DNA of 64,000 nucleotides, from NCBI RefSeq assembly GCF_003971235.1, contig NZ_CP034661.1, positions 3,348,001 to 3,412,000 on the forward strand, written 5' to 3'. A model generated the notes under the pieces. It did no database searches. It had not been told where the DNA came from and was given only the letters and a program-made list of their open reading frames with translations. The position numbers were made by a program, and so were the translations under genes. Of this stretch, positions 9,174 through 17,078 are shown piece after piece. This DNA is from Chryseobacterium aureum (lineage in GTDB: Bacteria; Bacteroidota; Bacteroidia; Flavobacteriales; Weeksellaceae). Each line of letters begins with the position of its first letter. Position 1 is the first letter of the stretch.

Positions 9174-9227
9174 AATGCTTTCACAAATAACATATAGATT
9201 TTAAATCGTGTTATTTGTGAAAGCATT
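9174..9227. terminator. 18-bp perfect inverted repeat between convergent genes
   Basis: Arms at 9174-9191 and 9210-9227 are exact reverse complements, separated by 18 bases. The element sits between the convergent acetyltransferase and bcp genes. It could end transcription from both sides, but there is no long T run directly after the stem, so a mobile or REP-like origin is also possible. Confidence 0.55.
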
Positions 9228-9252
9228 TGTGATCTTTGTGTTAAAAAAATAA

Positions 9253-9702
9253 TTATCCTTCCAGAATCTGTTCCGCAGCAGTTTTTGAAGTTACCTTTTC
9301 AATCACTCTTGTGCAAACCCCGTTTTCATCAAAAATAAAAGTGGTTCTTACAATGCCCATATAGGTTTTTCCAAACGTCTTTTTCTCCTGCCATACCCCG
9401 AATTTTTCAAGGATAGTATGATTTTCATCTGCAATAAGATCATAAGGAAAAGCAAATTTACTATGGAAATTCTTCTGTTTTTTTACAGAATCACCACTCA
9501 CTCCCAGTAACTGGAATCCCGCTTTTTCAAGCTTGGAATAATTATCACTCAGGTTGCAGGCTTCCACGGTACACGTTGGTGTATTCGCTTGTGGATAAAA
9601 GAAAACAACCAGTTTTTTTCCGATTAGTTTTGATGAAGTTACTGTTTCACCGTCTTGATTGAATCCTTCAAATTCAGGTAATTTATCTCCAACTTTCAGC
9701 AT
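9253..9702 (-). CDS. bcp: thioredoxin-dependent peroxiredoxin, Bcp/PrxQ type
   Basis: 149 residues, the family's usual length. It reduces hydrogen peroxide and organic peroxides in the cytoplasm using thioredoxin. The active-site segment is FFYPQANTPTCTVEACNLSD, where TPTC holds the peroxidatic Cys (about 43) and EAC, five residues later, the likely resolving Cys, as in two-Cys PrxQ enzymes. It is divergent from nth, with 33 bases between the two chosen start codons. Confidence 0.95.
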   Translation of the reverse strand: MLKVGDKLPEFEGFNQDGETVTSSKLIGKKLVVFFYPQANTPTCTVEACNLSDNYSKLEKAGFQLLGVSGDSVKKQKNFHSKFAFPYDLIADENHTILEKFGVWQEKKTFGKTYMGIVRTTFIFDENGVCTRVIEKVTSKTAAEQILEG

Positions 9703-9735
9703 AATGATTTAATTTTGTTCAAATTTAAGGTATAC

Positions 9736-10356
9736 ATGACAAAAAAGCAAAGAGCTGAGCTCGTTCAGACAGAACTGGATAAATTATATCCTACCACACC
9801 TATTCCTTTAGATCATACGGATCCTTATACACTGATGGTTGCCGTTGCTCTTTCTGCACAGACCACAGATAAAAAAGTAAACCAGGTTACTCCTGACCTT
9901 TTTGCCGTAGCGGGAACGCCACAGAGAATGGCGAAGCTGGAAGAATTTGAAATCAAAGAACTGATTAAAGAAATAGGACTGTCTAATACAAAGGCTAAAA
10001 ACCTTAAAAGAATGGCCGAACTTCTACTGGAAAGACATAATGGTGTTGTTCCACAGACTTATGAAGAATTGGAAGCACTTCCGGGGGTAGGGCATAAGAC
10101 TGCTTCAGTAGTCATGAGCCAGGGATTCGGGTTTCCTGCTTTTCCGGTAGATACACACATTCACCGTCTGATGACACAGTGGAAACTGACTTCGGGAAAA
10201 AATGTAGTAGAAACTGAGCGTGATGCCAAGAAACTATTTCCTGAAGAAGTATGGAATAAACTTCACCTTCAGATCATTTTCTATGGAAGAGAATATTCTC
10301 CGGCAAGAGGAAAAGGAGAGAAGGATTTTATTACGAAAATGATGTTTGAGAAATAA
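9736..10356 (+). CDS. nth: endonuclease III-type DNA glycosylase lacking the iron-sulfur cluster motif
   Basis: 206 residues from the ATG at 9736, which aligns with the family start better than the ATG at 9715. The helix-hairpin-helix LPGVGHKTASVV carries the catalytic Lys and FPVDTHIHR the catalytic Asp, so a bifunctional glycosylase/AP lyase removing oxidised pyrimidines is expected. Escherichia coli Nth ends in four cysteines holding a 4Fe-4S cluster; here the tail reads GREYSPARGKGEKDFITKMM and has none. Other Bacteroidota Nth proteins, as I recall, have a similar tail, so this is probably lineage-typical rather than damage. Confidence 0.93.
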   Translation: MTKKQRAELVQTELDKLYPTTPIPLDHTDPYTLMVAVALSAQTTDKKVNQVTPDLFAVAGTPQRMAKLEEFEIKELIKEIGLSNTKAKNLKRMAELLLERHNGVVPQTYEELEALPGVGHKTASVVMSQGFGFPAFPVDTHIHRLMTQWKLTSGKNVVETERDAKKLFPEEVWNKLHLQIIFYGREYSPARGKGEKDFITKMMFEK

Positions 10357-10367
10357 AGCATTTTAAT

Positions 10368-10470
10368 TTAACGCCAAGTTCGCTAAGATTTTATAAAAAT
10401 AATGTTGAAATAGCTCGCAAAGGCTATTCTTTTAGCAAAGGCGATATTTTCTCTGCTATGGCAAACTAAT
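10368..10470. repeat. dispersed intergenic repeat, degenerate copy
   Basis: It begins TTTAACGCCAAG and contains GCTCGCAAAGGC-like blocks resembling the elements at 18599-18775 and 26961-27115, but it is shorter and lacks a clear closing inverted end. It lies between the convergent nth and DinB-like genes. Confidence 0.4.
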
Positions 10471-10473
10471 AAA

Positions 10474-10506
10474 AAACGCAACAATTACTCTGTGACTGTT
10501 GCGTTT
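10474..10506. terminator. bidirectional rho-independent terminator
   Basis: The 10-bp stem AAACGCAACA/TGTTGCGTTT with a 13-base loop has A-rich and T-rich flanks. It sits between the convergent nth and DinB-like genes and can serve both. Confidence 0.65.
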
Positions 10507-10535
10507 ATTTTATCTCCATGTCAAGTAAAAAGAAT

Positions 10536-10982
10536 CTAGTTATCCAATAACCTTCTATGATAATTGATCTGCCCTAAATGATAATCCAGATGAGCAACCA
10601 GATGGATCAGGAAATAATCTGTGGTCATTTTGCTTTCAAAAACAATCAAAGGATATTCTTTTTTAATATCATCTTCAGACAATTGTGGCAGAACGGAGTC
10701 TGTCATGGCTATAGTAGCTTCAATTTTTTCAATAAGCTCCGTTCTTGGAATATCTTTTAGGGAAAACTCCAGCTCACGGTGTCTTACGTAGCCCGTGTTT
10801 CCAAGTTGTGCTCCTATAAAGTGATTGATGTTCCCAACTAAATGAAGACAAAGATTGCCGGCAGAATTGGCTATACTTTTATCAATTATCCAAAGGTTTT
10901 TTTCATTCTGATAGGTTTCTATCTCTGTTTTTAATTTATTTAAATCCCTGTTGAAAAGAGATCTTATACTTTCTGTGATCAT
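10536..10982 (-). CDS. DinB-like four-helix protein
   Basis: 148 residues, helical, with the His residues of a DinB/YfiT-like metal site: HLVGNINHFIGAQ in the first half and LIHLVAHLDYHLGQINYHRR near the C-terminus. DinB-fold proteins bind a divalent metal with three His residues and some are thiol transferases; the substrate here is unknown. The stop of the upstream lipoprotein gene and this start are one base apart, so they form an operon with the DUF885 gene. Confidence 0.8.
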   Translation of the reverse strand: MITESIRSLFNRDLNKLKTEIETYQNEKNLWIIDKSIANSAGNLCLHLVGNINHFIGAQLGNTGYVRHRELEFSLKDIPRTELIEKIEATIAMTDSVLPQLSEDDIKKEYPLIVFESKMTTDYFLIHLVAHLDYHLGQINYHRRLLDN

Positions 10983-10983
10983 A

Positions 10984-11547
10984 TCAATTTTGTTGTATAG
11001 TCGTTTTAAAATATCCTCTGAAGTGTTTGTAAACTAAACTGTCAACACGGCATTTGTAATCTATGAAGCCATAAATGCTGTCGTTTTTATTAAATTTATT
11101 GGTGTTTAGTACCAATTTCTGCTCTAAAACTTCTGATTTTATGAATTTTTTCTCAGTTTTTAAAGTTTTAGGATCAATATCTTTTATATAAAATTGATTG
11201 TTGAATACTTTTACCAAAACTCCATTCCCAAAATATCCATTGTTATTATTCAGTAAAATATTTAAAGTATCATTCTGATATTGAGCTCTGCACTTATAAT
11301 CATCAAAAAAGAATGAGCCTTTAAGCAGGCCATCATAATAAAATGCTTGCTGAACAATATAAGCAGTTCTTGTTTTACTTTCAACAATTTCACTGTTATA
11401 CAGCTTTAGCTCCGGATATTTTGAGAGAATCTGAATCGTATCATAATTAGGTAAATTTTTATCCACCGTGAATTTTTCAAAATTCCGATTCTTTTGACAG
11501 CTTAAGACTGTCAATAAAGTACCTGTAAAAAACAAAAATAGTTTCAT
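10984..11547 (-). CDS. lipoprotein of unknown function
   Basis: 187 residues. The N-terminus MKLFLFFTGTLLTVLSCQKN is a lipoprotein signal with Cys 17 as the predicted lipidation site. The rest is beta-rich and rich in Asn, Lys and Tyr, with no motif I recognise. It lies between the DinB-like gene (1 base) and the DUF885 gene (6 bases) on the same strand, so it is probably in their transcript. Confidence 0.7.
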   Translation of the reverse strand: MKLFLFFTGTLLTVLSCQKNRNFEKFTVDKNLPNYDTIQILSKYPELKLYNSEIVESKTRTAYIVQQAFYYDGLLKGSFFFDDYKCRAQYQNDTLNILLNNNNGYFGNGVLVKVFNNQFYIKDIDPKTLKTEKKFIKSEVLEQKLVLNTNKFNKNDSIYGFIDYKCRVDSLVYKHFRGYFKTTIQQN

Positions 11548-11553
11548 AAGAAA

Positions 11554-13350
11554 CTATTTTTGTTTTTGAGCCCAAAGCTCCATTTTTCTGTTCAGAACAT
11601 CTAGAGGAAGACATCCCTGACTCAATACTTCATCATGGAAGCTTGCCAGATTGAATTTATTGCCAAGTTCTTTCTGGTATTTCTCTCTCAGTTCACGGAT
11701 TCTTAAAGACCCAATTTTGTAGCCTAAAGCCTGTCCCGGCATTGCCATATATCTTTCTACTTCTGCTGTGGCAGATCCTTCGTCGTAAGAAATATTACTT
11801 AGGAAATATTTAATAGCATCTTCACGTGACATTTTTCCGGTATGAAGTCCGGTATCTACTACCAGTCTTACCGCTCTCAGCATCTGATCGCTCAGATAAC
11901 CCATTTTCTGATAAGGGTCTGTATATAACCCGAATTCAGGGCCCAGTGTTTCACAATAATGTGCCCATCCTTCACCATATGCCCCAAACCATCCGAATCT
12001 CATGAACTTAGGAAGCTTCATATTCTCCTGCTGCAGAGAAACCTGGTAATGATGTCCGGGAATCGCTTCATGCAGGAAAAGAGACTCCATTCCTGAAGTA
12101 ACATTGAATTGGGTAGGATCCGGAAGCGGAACATAAAATATACCCGCTCTTTTGCCATCGGGAGTTCCCGGAATATATTCTGCACTCGCACTTGCTTCTC
12201 TGAATTTCTCCGTTTGTCTGATCTCAAATTTTGTTTTCGGAGTTACATTAAACATGGTTTTCAGCTTAGGCGTAATTTTCGTTAAAATGCCATTGAATGC
12301 ACCTAAAACCTCTTTAGAAGTCTTATATGGCATGGCTTTCGGGTCTGTTTTTACGAAAGTGATAAACTCTTCCAGCGTTCCGGAGAATCCTACCTGCTGC
12401 TTTACTTTTTCCATTTCTGCCCGCAGCATCGCTACCTGCTGGAGTCCGATTTTATTAATTTCTTCGGGTGATTTCTTAGTGGTAGTCCAGCTTTTTACAT
12501 AATAGCCGTAGATCTCATTTCCGTTAGGAAGACTGTTGTATCCGTCTGTATCTCTAGCTTTGGGAAGATAATCTTTTTCAAGAAAAGCGCCCATTTTTGT
12601 ATAGGCAGGAATAATTTTTTTGGTGATAGCATCTTTGTAAAGGGCTGAAAATTTATCTTTTTGCTCCTTAGTAAAGCTTTTTGGGAAATTTCTGACAGGG
12701 CCGTAGAAAATATTCTTCTCCATATCAGAAGTGGTAATTTCTTCCGCTTTCATCTGAGGAATCATTTTAATGACCAGTTTCTTAGGAAGAACCATCTTAT
12801 TGTTGATCCCTTCACGGAAGTTATCTGCTGCTGCATCCATCCAATCCGGGAATTTTTCCATTCTTTTCAGCCAGTCGCTGTAATCTTTCTCCGTTTTGAA
12901 AGGCTGGCTGCCCTGTCCGCTTCCATACAGCGGGAAAGTGAGCGGAAGACCTCCGAACTGCGTAAAGGGAATATATTCGGGATGATAGGCGTAAGCTTCA
13001 ATTTTATCTTTTAAAGTATAATCCAGTACATCATACACCACTTTATCTTCATCAGAGAGAGTTTTGTAATCTACATGCTCCAGCTGTTTCTGAACAGAAT
13101 TGTAAAAGGCCACTTCTCCTGAGATAAAATCCTTGTCAATATTGATAGGAAGCTGGTCATTATACCGTGTATCTCCCTGAGAAGTAGCATCTAAAGGATA
13201 GAGCTTAAGATACTGCTCATAATAATTGGAAGCAATAGAGTCCAGATTGCTCGGGGTTACTTTCGTAAGGGGAGAATCTGATTTTTTGCACGAAGCAAGA
13301 CCCATCATCAGTCCCAATCCCAGAATACTCTTTGATAAAATGTTTTTCAT
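11554..13350 (-). CDS. DUF885-family lipoprotein, putative metallopeptidase
   Basis: 598 residues, the usual length for DUF885. A lipobox (LGLMMGLASCKKSD, Cys near 22) predicts an outer-membrane or periplasmic lipoprotein. The family's zinc-site-like motif is present in SLFLHEAIPGHHYQVSLQQ (HExxxxHH), with downstream GEGWAHYCE supplying a probable Glu ligand. DUF885 proteins are related to M32-like gluzincins and are thought to be peptidases; the substrate is unknown. It is first in a three-gene minus-strand operon. Confidence 0.9.
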   Translation of the reverse strand: MKNILSKSILGLGLMMGLASCKKSDSPLTKVTPSNLDSIASNYYEQYLKLYPLDATSQGDTRYNDQLPINIDKDFISGEVAFYNSVQKQLEHVDYKTLSDEDKVVYDVLDYTLKDKIEAYAYHPEYIPFTQFGGLPLTFPLYGSGQGSQPFKTEKDYSDWLKRMEKFPDWMDAAADNFREGINNKMVLPKKLVIKMIPQMKAEEITTSDMEKNIFYGPVRNFPKSFTKEQKDKFSALYKDAITKKIIPAYTKMGAFLEKDYLPKARDTDGYNSLPNGNEIYGYYVKSWTTTKKSPEEINKIGLQQVAMLRAEMEKVKQQVGFSGTLEEFITFVKTDPKAMPYKTSKEVLGAFNGILTKITPKLKTMFNVTPKTKFEIRQTEKFREASASAEYIPGTPDGKRAGIFYVPLPDPTQFNVTSGMESLFLHEAIPGHHYQVSLQQENMKLPKFMRFGWFGAYGEGWAHYCETLGPEFGLYTDPYQKMGYLSDQMLRAVRLVVDTGLHTGKMSREDAIKYFLSNISYDEGSATAEVERYMAMPGQALGYKIGSLRIRELREKYQKELGNKFNLASFHDEVLSQGCLPLDVLNRKMELWAQKQK

Positions 13351-13463
13351 TTTCAGAATCTTTATGAAAACAAAAGTAAGTATTATTGGGATATTCAGTA
13401 TTATTGTGGAAGCCGATTTTAAAAAATTATTTTCAAAATCCTTTCAACTTTAAATCAATTTTT

Positions 13464-13471
13464 TATCTTTG
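13464..13471 (+). promoter_or_regulatory. TAnnTTTG promoter element before the acidic protein gene
   Basis: TATCTTTG matches the Bacteroidota -7 consensus exactly and lies 48 bases before the ATG at 13520. No TTG is found at the ideal distance upstream. Confidence 0.4.
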
Positions 13472-13519
13472 TCTAAAACGTTTAACAATCATATTATTAC
13501 AGTTCTTTTTTAAGAAAAA

Positions 13520-13981
13520 ATGAAAGGGATTTTAAAAATTTACCATCCGGAGGAAACGCTAAAATACAATATCAGAAATACTTATTGTAAGGCAGTTTAC
13601 AGCAACCAGCAACATTTTTTAGAGGTTGAAGTGATTACGGATGACAGTTTGGATCACGTAGATGATGATTCATTACAGTACAACTTTCCGCAACTTTCAC
13701 TTGAGGTGTTCGATTTTCCTATCGAATCAGCGGAAATTGAAGGAAAAACTATAAAAATCAATGATTCTGAAGAAGATACCTATACAGAAGTAGATCTTTT
13801 CGATGACGAGGATGCCTATATCTATGATAATGAGCTTCTTTTCGAAAAAAACGAAGAAGGGGAGCTTCAGGTAATCTGGAAAGGAACCATTGATGATTTC
13901 TATACCGGATCCGATACACCGATTCCTTTTAGATTGAAATGCGAATTCAAGCAGGATGATATTGAGGTAGACGAAGACTAA
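13520..13981 (+). CDS. conserved acidic cytoplasmic protein, unknown function
   Basis: 153 residues with no signal peptide or membrane segment. It is strikingly acidic, with several Asp/Glu clusters (DDDS, DSEEDTYTEVD, DDEDAYIYD, and a DDIEVDED tail), and predicted mostly beta. No motif is recognised. It has its own promoter-like element and is followed by a hairpin, so it is probably a single-gene unit between the DUF885 operon and the ExbB operon. Confidence 0.8.
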   Translation: MKGILKIYHPEETLKYNIRNTYCKAVYSNQQHFLEVEVITDDSLDHVDDDSLQYNFPQLSLEVFDFPIESAEIEGKTIKINDSEEDTYTEVDLFDDEDAYIYDNELLFEKNEEGELQVIWKGTIDDFYTGSDTPIPFRLKCEFKQDDIEVDED

Positions 13982-14004
13982 TAAAACTTCTGCCCTTTTT
14001 ATAC

Positions 14005-14042
14005 CAAATTTCTTTTCAGAATTATTTTTGGAAAGAAATTTG
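14005..14042 (+). terminator. hairpin after the acidic protein gene
   Basis: Arms 14005-14015 and 14032-14042 (CAAATTTCTTT/AAAGAAATTTG) form an 11-bp stem 24 bases past the stop codon. The T run is weak. Confidence 0.45.
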
Positions 14043-14115
14043 CTGTTGATACCATTGTAACAAATTTTAAGTAGTTTTTAAGCAATTTTTAAGAGTTCAA
14101 TTCATAATATTCTAC

Positions 14116-14123
14116 TACATTTG
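14116..14123 (+). promoter_or_regulatory. TAnnTTTG promoter element of the ExbB/ExbD/TonB operon
   Basis: TACATTTG matches the Bacteroidota -7 consensus and ends 30 bases before the ATG at 14154, a usual leader length. Confidence 0.5.
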
Positions 14124-14153
14124 TCGTTGAAAATTTAATAAAATTCACATTTA

Positions 14154-14858
14154 ATGCTGTTAACGGAACTTTCTCAGATTTTATTTGCACAAATCGCTAC
14201 ACCCGCAGTTGCTACAGACAATTTAGAGTTTTCATTCTGGAAGATCATGTTTCACGGAGGGGCTTTCGCTAAAATAGTGATGGTCACCGTTTTACTGTTG
14301 GGAATATTTTCTCTTTATCTGTTTTTTGAAAGGTTTTTCTTTATCAAAAGACTGTCCTCAAAAACAGATTCCAACTTTATGAACAATATTGAAGACTTTA
14401 TTAAAGCTGGGAAAATAGAAGCGGCTGCAGATTACTGCAAAACACAAAACTCTCCGGAAGGAAGAATTTTGGAAAAAGGAATTTCAAGACTGGGACGTCC
14501 CGTTTCAGATATTGTAAGTGCTATGGAATCACAGGCTCAGGTGGAAGTAGCCAATATGGAGAAAAACCTGAATCTTCTTGCTGTAGTACCGAGTATTGCA
14601 CCCATGCTGGGACTTTTAGGAACGGTAATCGGGATGATTATTGCATTCTTCAATTTATCCCATGCTACCGGATCTTTCTCTCCGAAAACGCTTTCGGAAG
14701 GTATTTATACGGCTTTGGGACAGACGGCTGTAGGTTTGGCAGTGGCAATTCCTGCTAACTTCTGTTACAACATTCTTTTAACAAGGATTGATAAATTCGT
14801 ACTGAAGGCTCAGAATATGTCAGGCGAATTTTTAGACCTTATCAACAAACCTTTATAA
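14154..14858 (+). CDS. MotA/TolQ/ExbB-type proton channel protein
   Basis: 234 residues with three membrane segments: about 40-60 (IVMVTVLLLGIFSLYLFF), about 145-170 (APMLGLLGTVIGMIIAFF) and about 185-210. The second carries the conserved GLLGTVIGMI signature. With the ExbD-like protein it would form the inner-membrane motor that uses the proton gradient to energise outer-membrane transport via TonB. The three genes 14154-16189 form an operon with gaps of 12 and 35 bases. Confidence 0.94.
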   Translation: MLLTELSQILFAQIATPAVATDNLEFSFWKIMFHGGAFAKIVMVTVLLLGIFSLYLFFERFFFIKRLSSKTDSNFMNNIEDFIKAGKIEAAADYCKTQNSPEGRILEKGISRLGRPVSDIVSAMESQAQVEVANMEKNLNLLAVVPSIAPMLGLLGTVIGMIIAFFNLSHATGSFSPKTLSEGIYTALGQTAVGLAVAIPANFCYNILLTRIDKFVLKAQNMSGEFLDLINKPL

Positions 14859-14870
14859 ATCTTTCTTACG

Positions 14871-15269
14871 ATGAAAATTCAAAGAAGAAATAAAGCGAAT
14901 CCGGAATTCAGTTTAGCAGCGATGACAGACGTTATCCTGTTGATGCTGATTTTCTTTATGATCACTTCTTCGGCCGCCAATCAGAGCGCTATTGATGTGA
15001 ATCTGCCGAAAGCCGGAGCTGTTGAAGACAATATTCCTAATCCTTTAACGGTAAGTATCAAGCCGGACGGTTCATTTTTTGTAGATGATAATCCTGCCAA
15101 TAAAGGAGAACTGGAGCAGATAATTGTAGATAAATTAGCGAACCAGACCAACAAATCATTTACGATAAGAGCAGACGAAAATACATTGCATAAAGATGTT
15201 GTTTTTGTAATGGAAATTGCTGAAAAACATAAATTTAACATTGCTATTGCAACAGTTAAAGATAAATAA
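14871..15269 (+). CDS. ExbD/TolR-family proton channel subunit
   Basis: 132 residues: a short cytoplasmic tail, one membrane helix (about 16-36) in which the family's essential Asp is present (MTDVILLMLIFFMI), and a periplasmic domain of about 90 residues ending FNIAIATVKDK. Partner of the preceding ExbB-like protein. Confidence 0.94.
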   Translation: MKIQRRNKANPEFSLAAMTDVILLMLIFFMITSSAANQSAIDVNLPKAGAVEDNIPNPLTVSIKPDGSFFVDDNPANKGELEQIIVDKLANQTNKSFTIRADENTLHKDVVFVMEIAEKHKFNIAIATVKDK

Positions 15270-15304
15270 CAAATCCGGTACCCGGAAAGAATTACTTTTT
15301 AAAG

Positions 15305-16189
15305 ATGAGAAGCTATACAGCAAACAGAAACGAGGAAAACAAAGACAGAGTAAAGAGCGCCTTGCTTTCTATTCTGATTTGGGCTGCTATTCTGCTTTTT
15401 GTTTTTTTATATAAGCTAAAACCTGACCTGGATAAAGAACCTGAAGTGGTTACCACCATGCTGGTCAATTTCGGTGACAACAGAAACGGAAAAGGAATTG
15501 AAGAACCTGCTGAACAGCCTGGAAGTCTTGCCGCGGCAACCGAAGAAGTTACCCCCGAACCCGCAGTAACACCGGTGCCGGAAACAAAAACGGTTGTGAA
15601 ATCTGAGCCTGCTCCTGAACCAAAGAAAGCAGAAGTTAAAGAAAAGGTAATCTCAGGAAATAATTCAAAAGCATCAGTTCCTAAAAAGGAAGAATCAAAA
15701 AAAGCTGAAAAAAAAGAAGCCACCAGTACAAGCGCTTCAAAAAATACTAAGAAGTCCGGAGCTGCAACAGCCAATTCAAAAACAGGAAACGGAGACGGAA
15801 AAGGAAATGCCGCTATTGGAAATCTCATCAAAGGAAGAGGAACAAAAGCCGGAAGCCAGGGAACGGGTGAAGGCATTGGAAATGCGGGAGATCCTTTAGG
15901 CGGAGACGGAAACGGAGACAGTAAAGTAGGAATAGACAGAAAATTGGTAGGCTATATCCCCGGAACAATGGGAAGAGGTGGTGCCCAACCTTCTCACAGC
16001 TGTACGGCAAGCGGATCAATTACGATTGCTTATACTGTGGATAAAGCAGGCAATGTAGTGTCAGCAAGAAGAGCAGGCGGTGTTTCAGATCCTTGTGTAG
16101 CCTCTACATCAGTGACTTGGGTTAAGAAATATGTAAAGGCAGAGAAAGCCAATACATCTTCCACCGGAACCTATAAAATTACCTTCTAA
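15305..16189 (+). CDS. TonB-like energy transducer
   Basis: 294 residues. One N-terminal membrane helix (about 22-38, SILIWAAILLFVFLY) is followed by a long Pro/Glu/Lys- and then Gly-rich linker (about 60-205), which would span the periplasm, and a C-terminal TonB-like domain (about 215-294) with SITIAYTVDKAGNVVSA. Two Cys (SHSCTAS, SDPCVAS) may pair. It completes the ExbB/ExbD/TonB set. The outer-membrane receptor it serves is not in the operon. Confidence 0.88.
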   Translation: MRSYTANRNEENKDRVKSALLSILIWAAILLFVFLYKLKPDLDKEPEVVTTMLVNFGDNRNGKGIEEPAEQPGSLAAATEEVTPEPAVTPVPETKTVVKSEPAPEPKKAEVKEKVISGNNSKASVPKKEESKKAEKKEATSTSASKNTKKSGAATANSKTGNGDGKGNAAIGNLIKGRGTKAGSQGTGEGIGNAGDPLGGDGNGDSKVGIDRKLVGYIPGTMGRGGAQPSHSCTASGSITIAYTVDKAGNVVSARRAGGVSDPCVASTSVTWVKKYVKAEKANTSSTGTYKITF

Positions 16190-16195
16190 CAATAC

Positions 16196-16223
16196 AAAAG
16201 CACTTTATTCAAGTGCTTTTTTT
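16196..16223. terminator. bidirectional terminator after the TonB-like gene
   Basis: A 10-bp perfect stem AAAAGCACTT/AAGTGCTTTT (16196-16205 with 16211-16220) with a 5-base loop and a T run. It overlaps the stop codon of the convergent gene at 16205. Confidence 0.75.
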
Positions 16224-16597
16224 AATTCATTGATCCTGTTGATTACCGGCAGGGCAAAAATTCCGCTGGTCTGAAGGTACAGCTCATAAAATGTCTTTGC
16301 TTTATCCTGGAAATCTTTATTCTGATCATGCCTGCTGTTAAAATAGAAAAGATTTCCCAGCATTTCGTAATAATCTTTATGATCTCTTTCCTGTCTTTCG
16401 TTAACGATGGCAATTATTTCTTCCTTGGTTTTAGAAGAAACCTCTGTGAAGCTCATCTTGAAGATATCTCTCATCAGCGTATCAAAGTCCAGTTCTTTCT
16501 GCATTAAACTTTCTTCAGGTTTATCCAGAATAAGTTTTTCTAATGCCTGGGTTAATTGACGAATGAGTCTTAGGGTAAATTCTTTATCTGTAATCAT
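16205..16597 (-). CDS. conserved helical protein of unknown function
   Basis: 130 residues, almost entirely predicted helix, no signal peptide. It opens MITDKEFTLRLIRQLTQALEKL and has repeated acidic/basic helices; the layout resembles a short TPR-like or four-helix protein, but no family is recognised with confidence. Its stop codon is part of the shared terminator with the TonB-like gene, and a GTTGCTA tandem repeat lies just upstream of its start. Confidence 0.7.
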   Translation of the reverse strand: MITDKEFTLRLIRQLTQALEKLILDKPEESLMQKELDFDTLMRDIFKMSFTEVSSKTKEEIIAIVNERQERDHKDYYEMLGNLFYFNSRHDQNKDFQDKAKTFYELYLQTSGIFALPVINRINELKKALE

Positions 16598-16609
16598 AAT
16601 GGTAATTTT

Positions 16610-16651
16610 GTTGCTAGTTGCTAGTTGCTAGTTGCTAGTTGCTAGTTGCTA
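16610..16651. repeat. six tandem copies of GTTGCTA
   Basis: A perfect heptamer repeat of 42 bases immediately downstream of the four-helix-bundle gene. Its reverse complement (CTAGCAAC) reappears once on the other side of that gene at 17049, so the gene is flanked by inverted GTTGCTAG-type ends. Confidence 0.9.
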
Positions 16652-16658
16652 GCTTGGG

Positions 16659-17024
16659 TTATGTGCGCCAGTTTAATTGGACATATTTTATAAAGTTATT
16701 GATTTTTCCTCCTAAGAGTTTATATTGTTCCGATTTTTCTTTGAAGTTTAAGTTTAATTCAGGATAAAGCCTGTTAATTTTTGACAAATGGCATACCGTT
16801 TCATCACAGCTTGCCTGAGAATAAGTGAGAAATCTTATAAAGTCACCTTTGTAATTGTTTCTTCCATAACCTTCTGCAATGTTTGTGACAACAGAATCAG
16901 CAGATCGCCTTAATTGGCTGCCCAGTTCATATAATTCATAATTTGGCAGTTGGAGTGATAGCTTATGAGTTTCAATAAACAACTCGAAAGCTATATTATA
17001 AATATCAAGTTTTTCGTAACTCAT
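16659..17024 (-). CDS. four-helix bundle protein (S23/IVP-like family)
   Basis: 121 residues. The motif LRRSADSVVTNIAEGYGRN (about 37-55) and the later FIRFLTYSQASCDETVCHL are hallmarks of the small four-helix bundle family first seen in 23S rRNA intervening sequences and related to the Avd protein of diversity-generating retroelements. The function in most genomes is unknown. There is no rRNA or retroelement here. The gene is flanked by GTTGCTA-type repeats in inverted orientation, which hints that it moves as a small unit. Confidence 0.9.
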   Translation of the reverse strand: MSYEKLDIYNIAFELFIETHKLSLQLPNYELYELGSQLRRSADSVVTNIAEGYGRNNYKGDFIRFLTYSQASCDETVCHLSKINRLYPELNLNFKEKSEQYKLLGGKINNFIKYVQLNWRT

Positions 17025-17048
17025 TAATATATTTTTAACGGTAAAAAA

Positions 17049-17071
17049 CTAGCAACTACCCAACCTGCAAC
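17049..17071. repeat. inverted partner of the GTTGCTA repeat
   Basis: CTAGCAAC at 17049-17056 and a decayed TGCAAC copy at 17066-17071 are reverse complements of the heptamer array at 16610-16651, on the opposite side of the four-helix-bundle gene. Confidence 0.6.
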
Positions 17072-17078
17072 TGTTTTA

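Noticed and set aside
15313..15876. 187-codon minus-strand ORF opposite the TonB-like gene
   Set aside because: The plus-strand frame has the membrane helix, Pro-rich linker and operon context; the opposite frame is an artefact of low-complexity Lys/Pro/Gly codons.
16610..16651. GTTGCTA array considered as CRISPR
   Set aside because: The units are contiguous 7-mers without spacers, and no cas gene is present.
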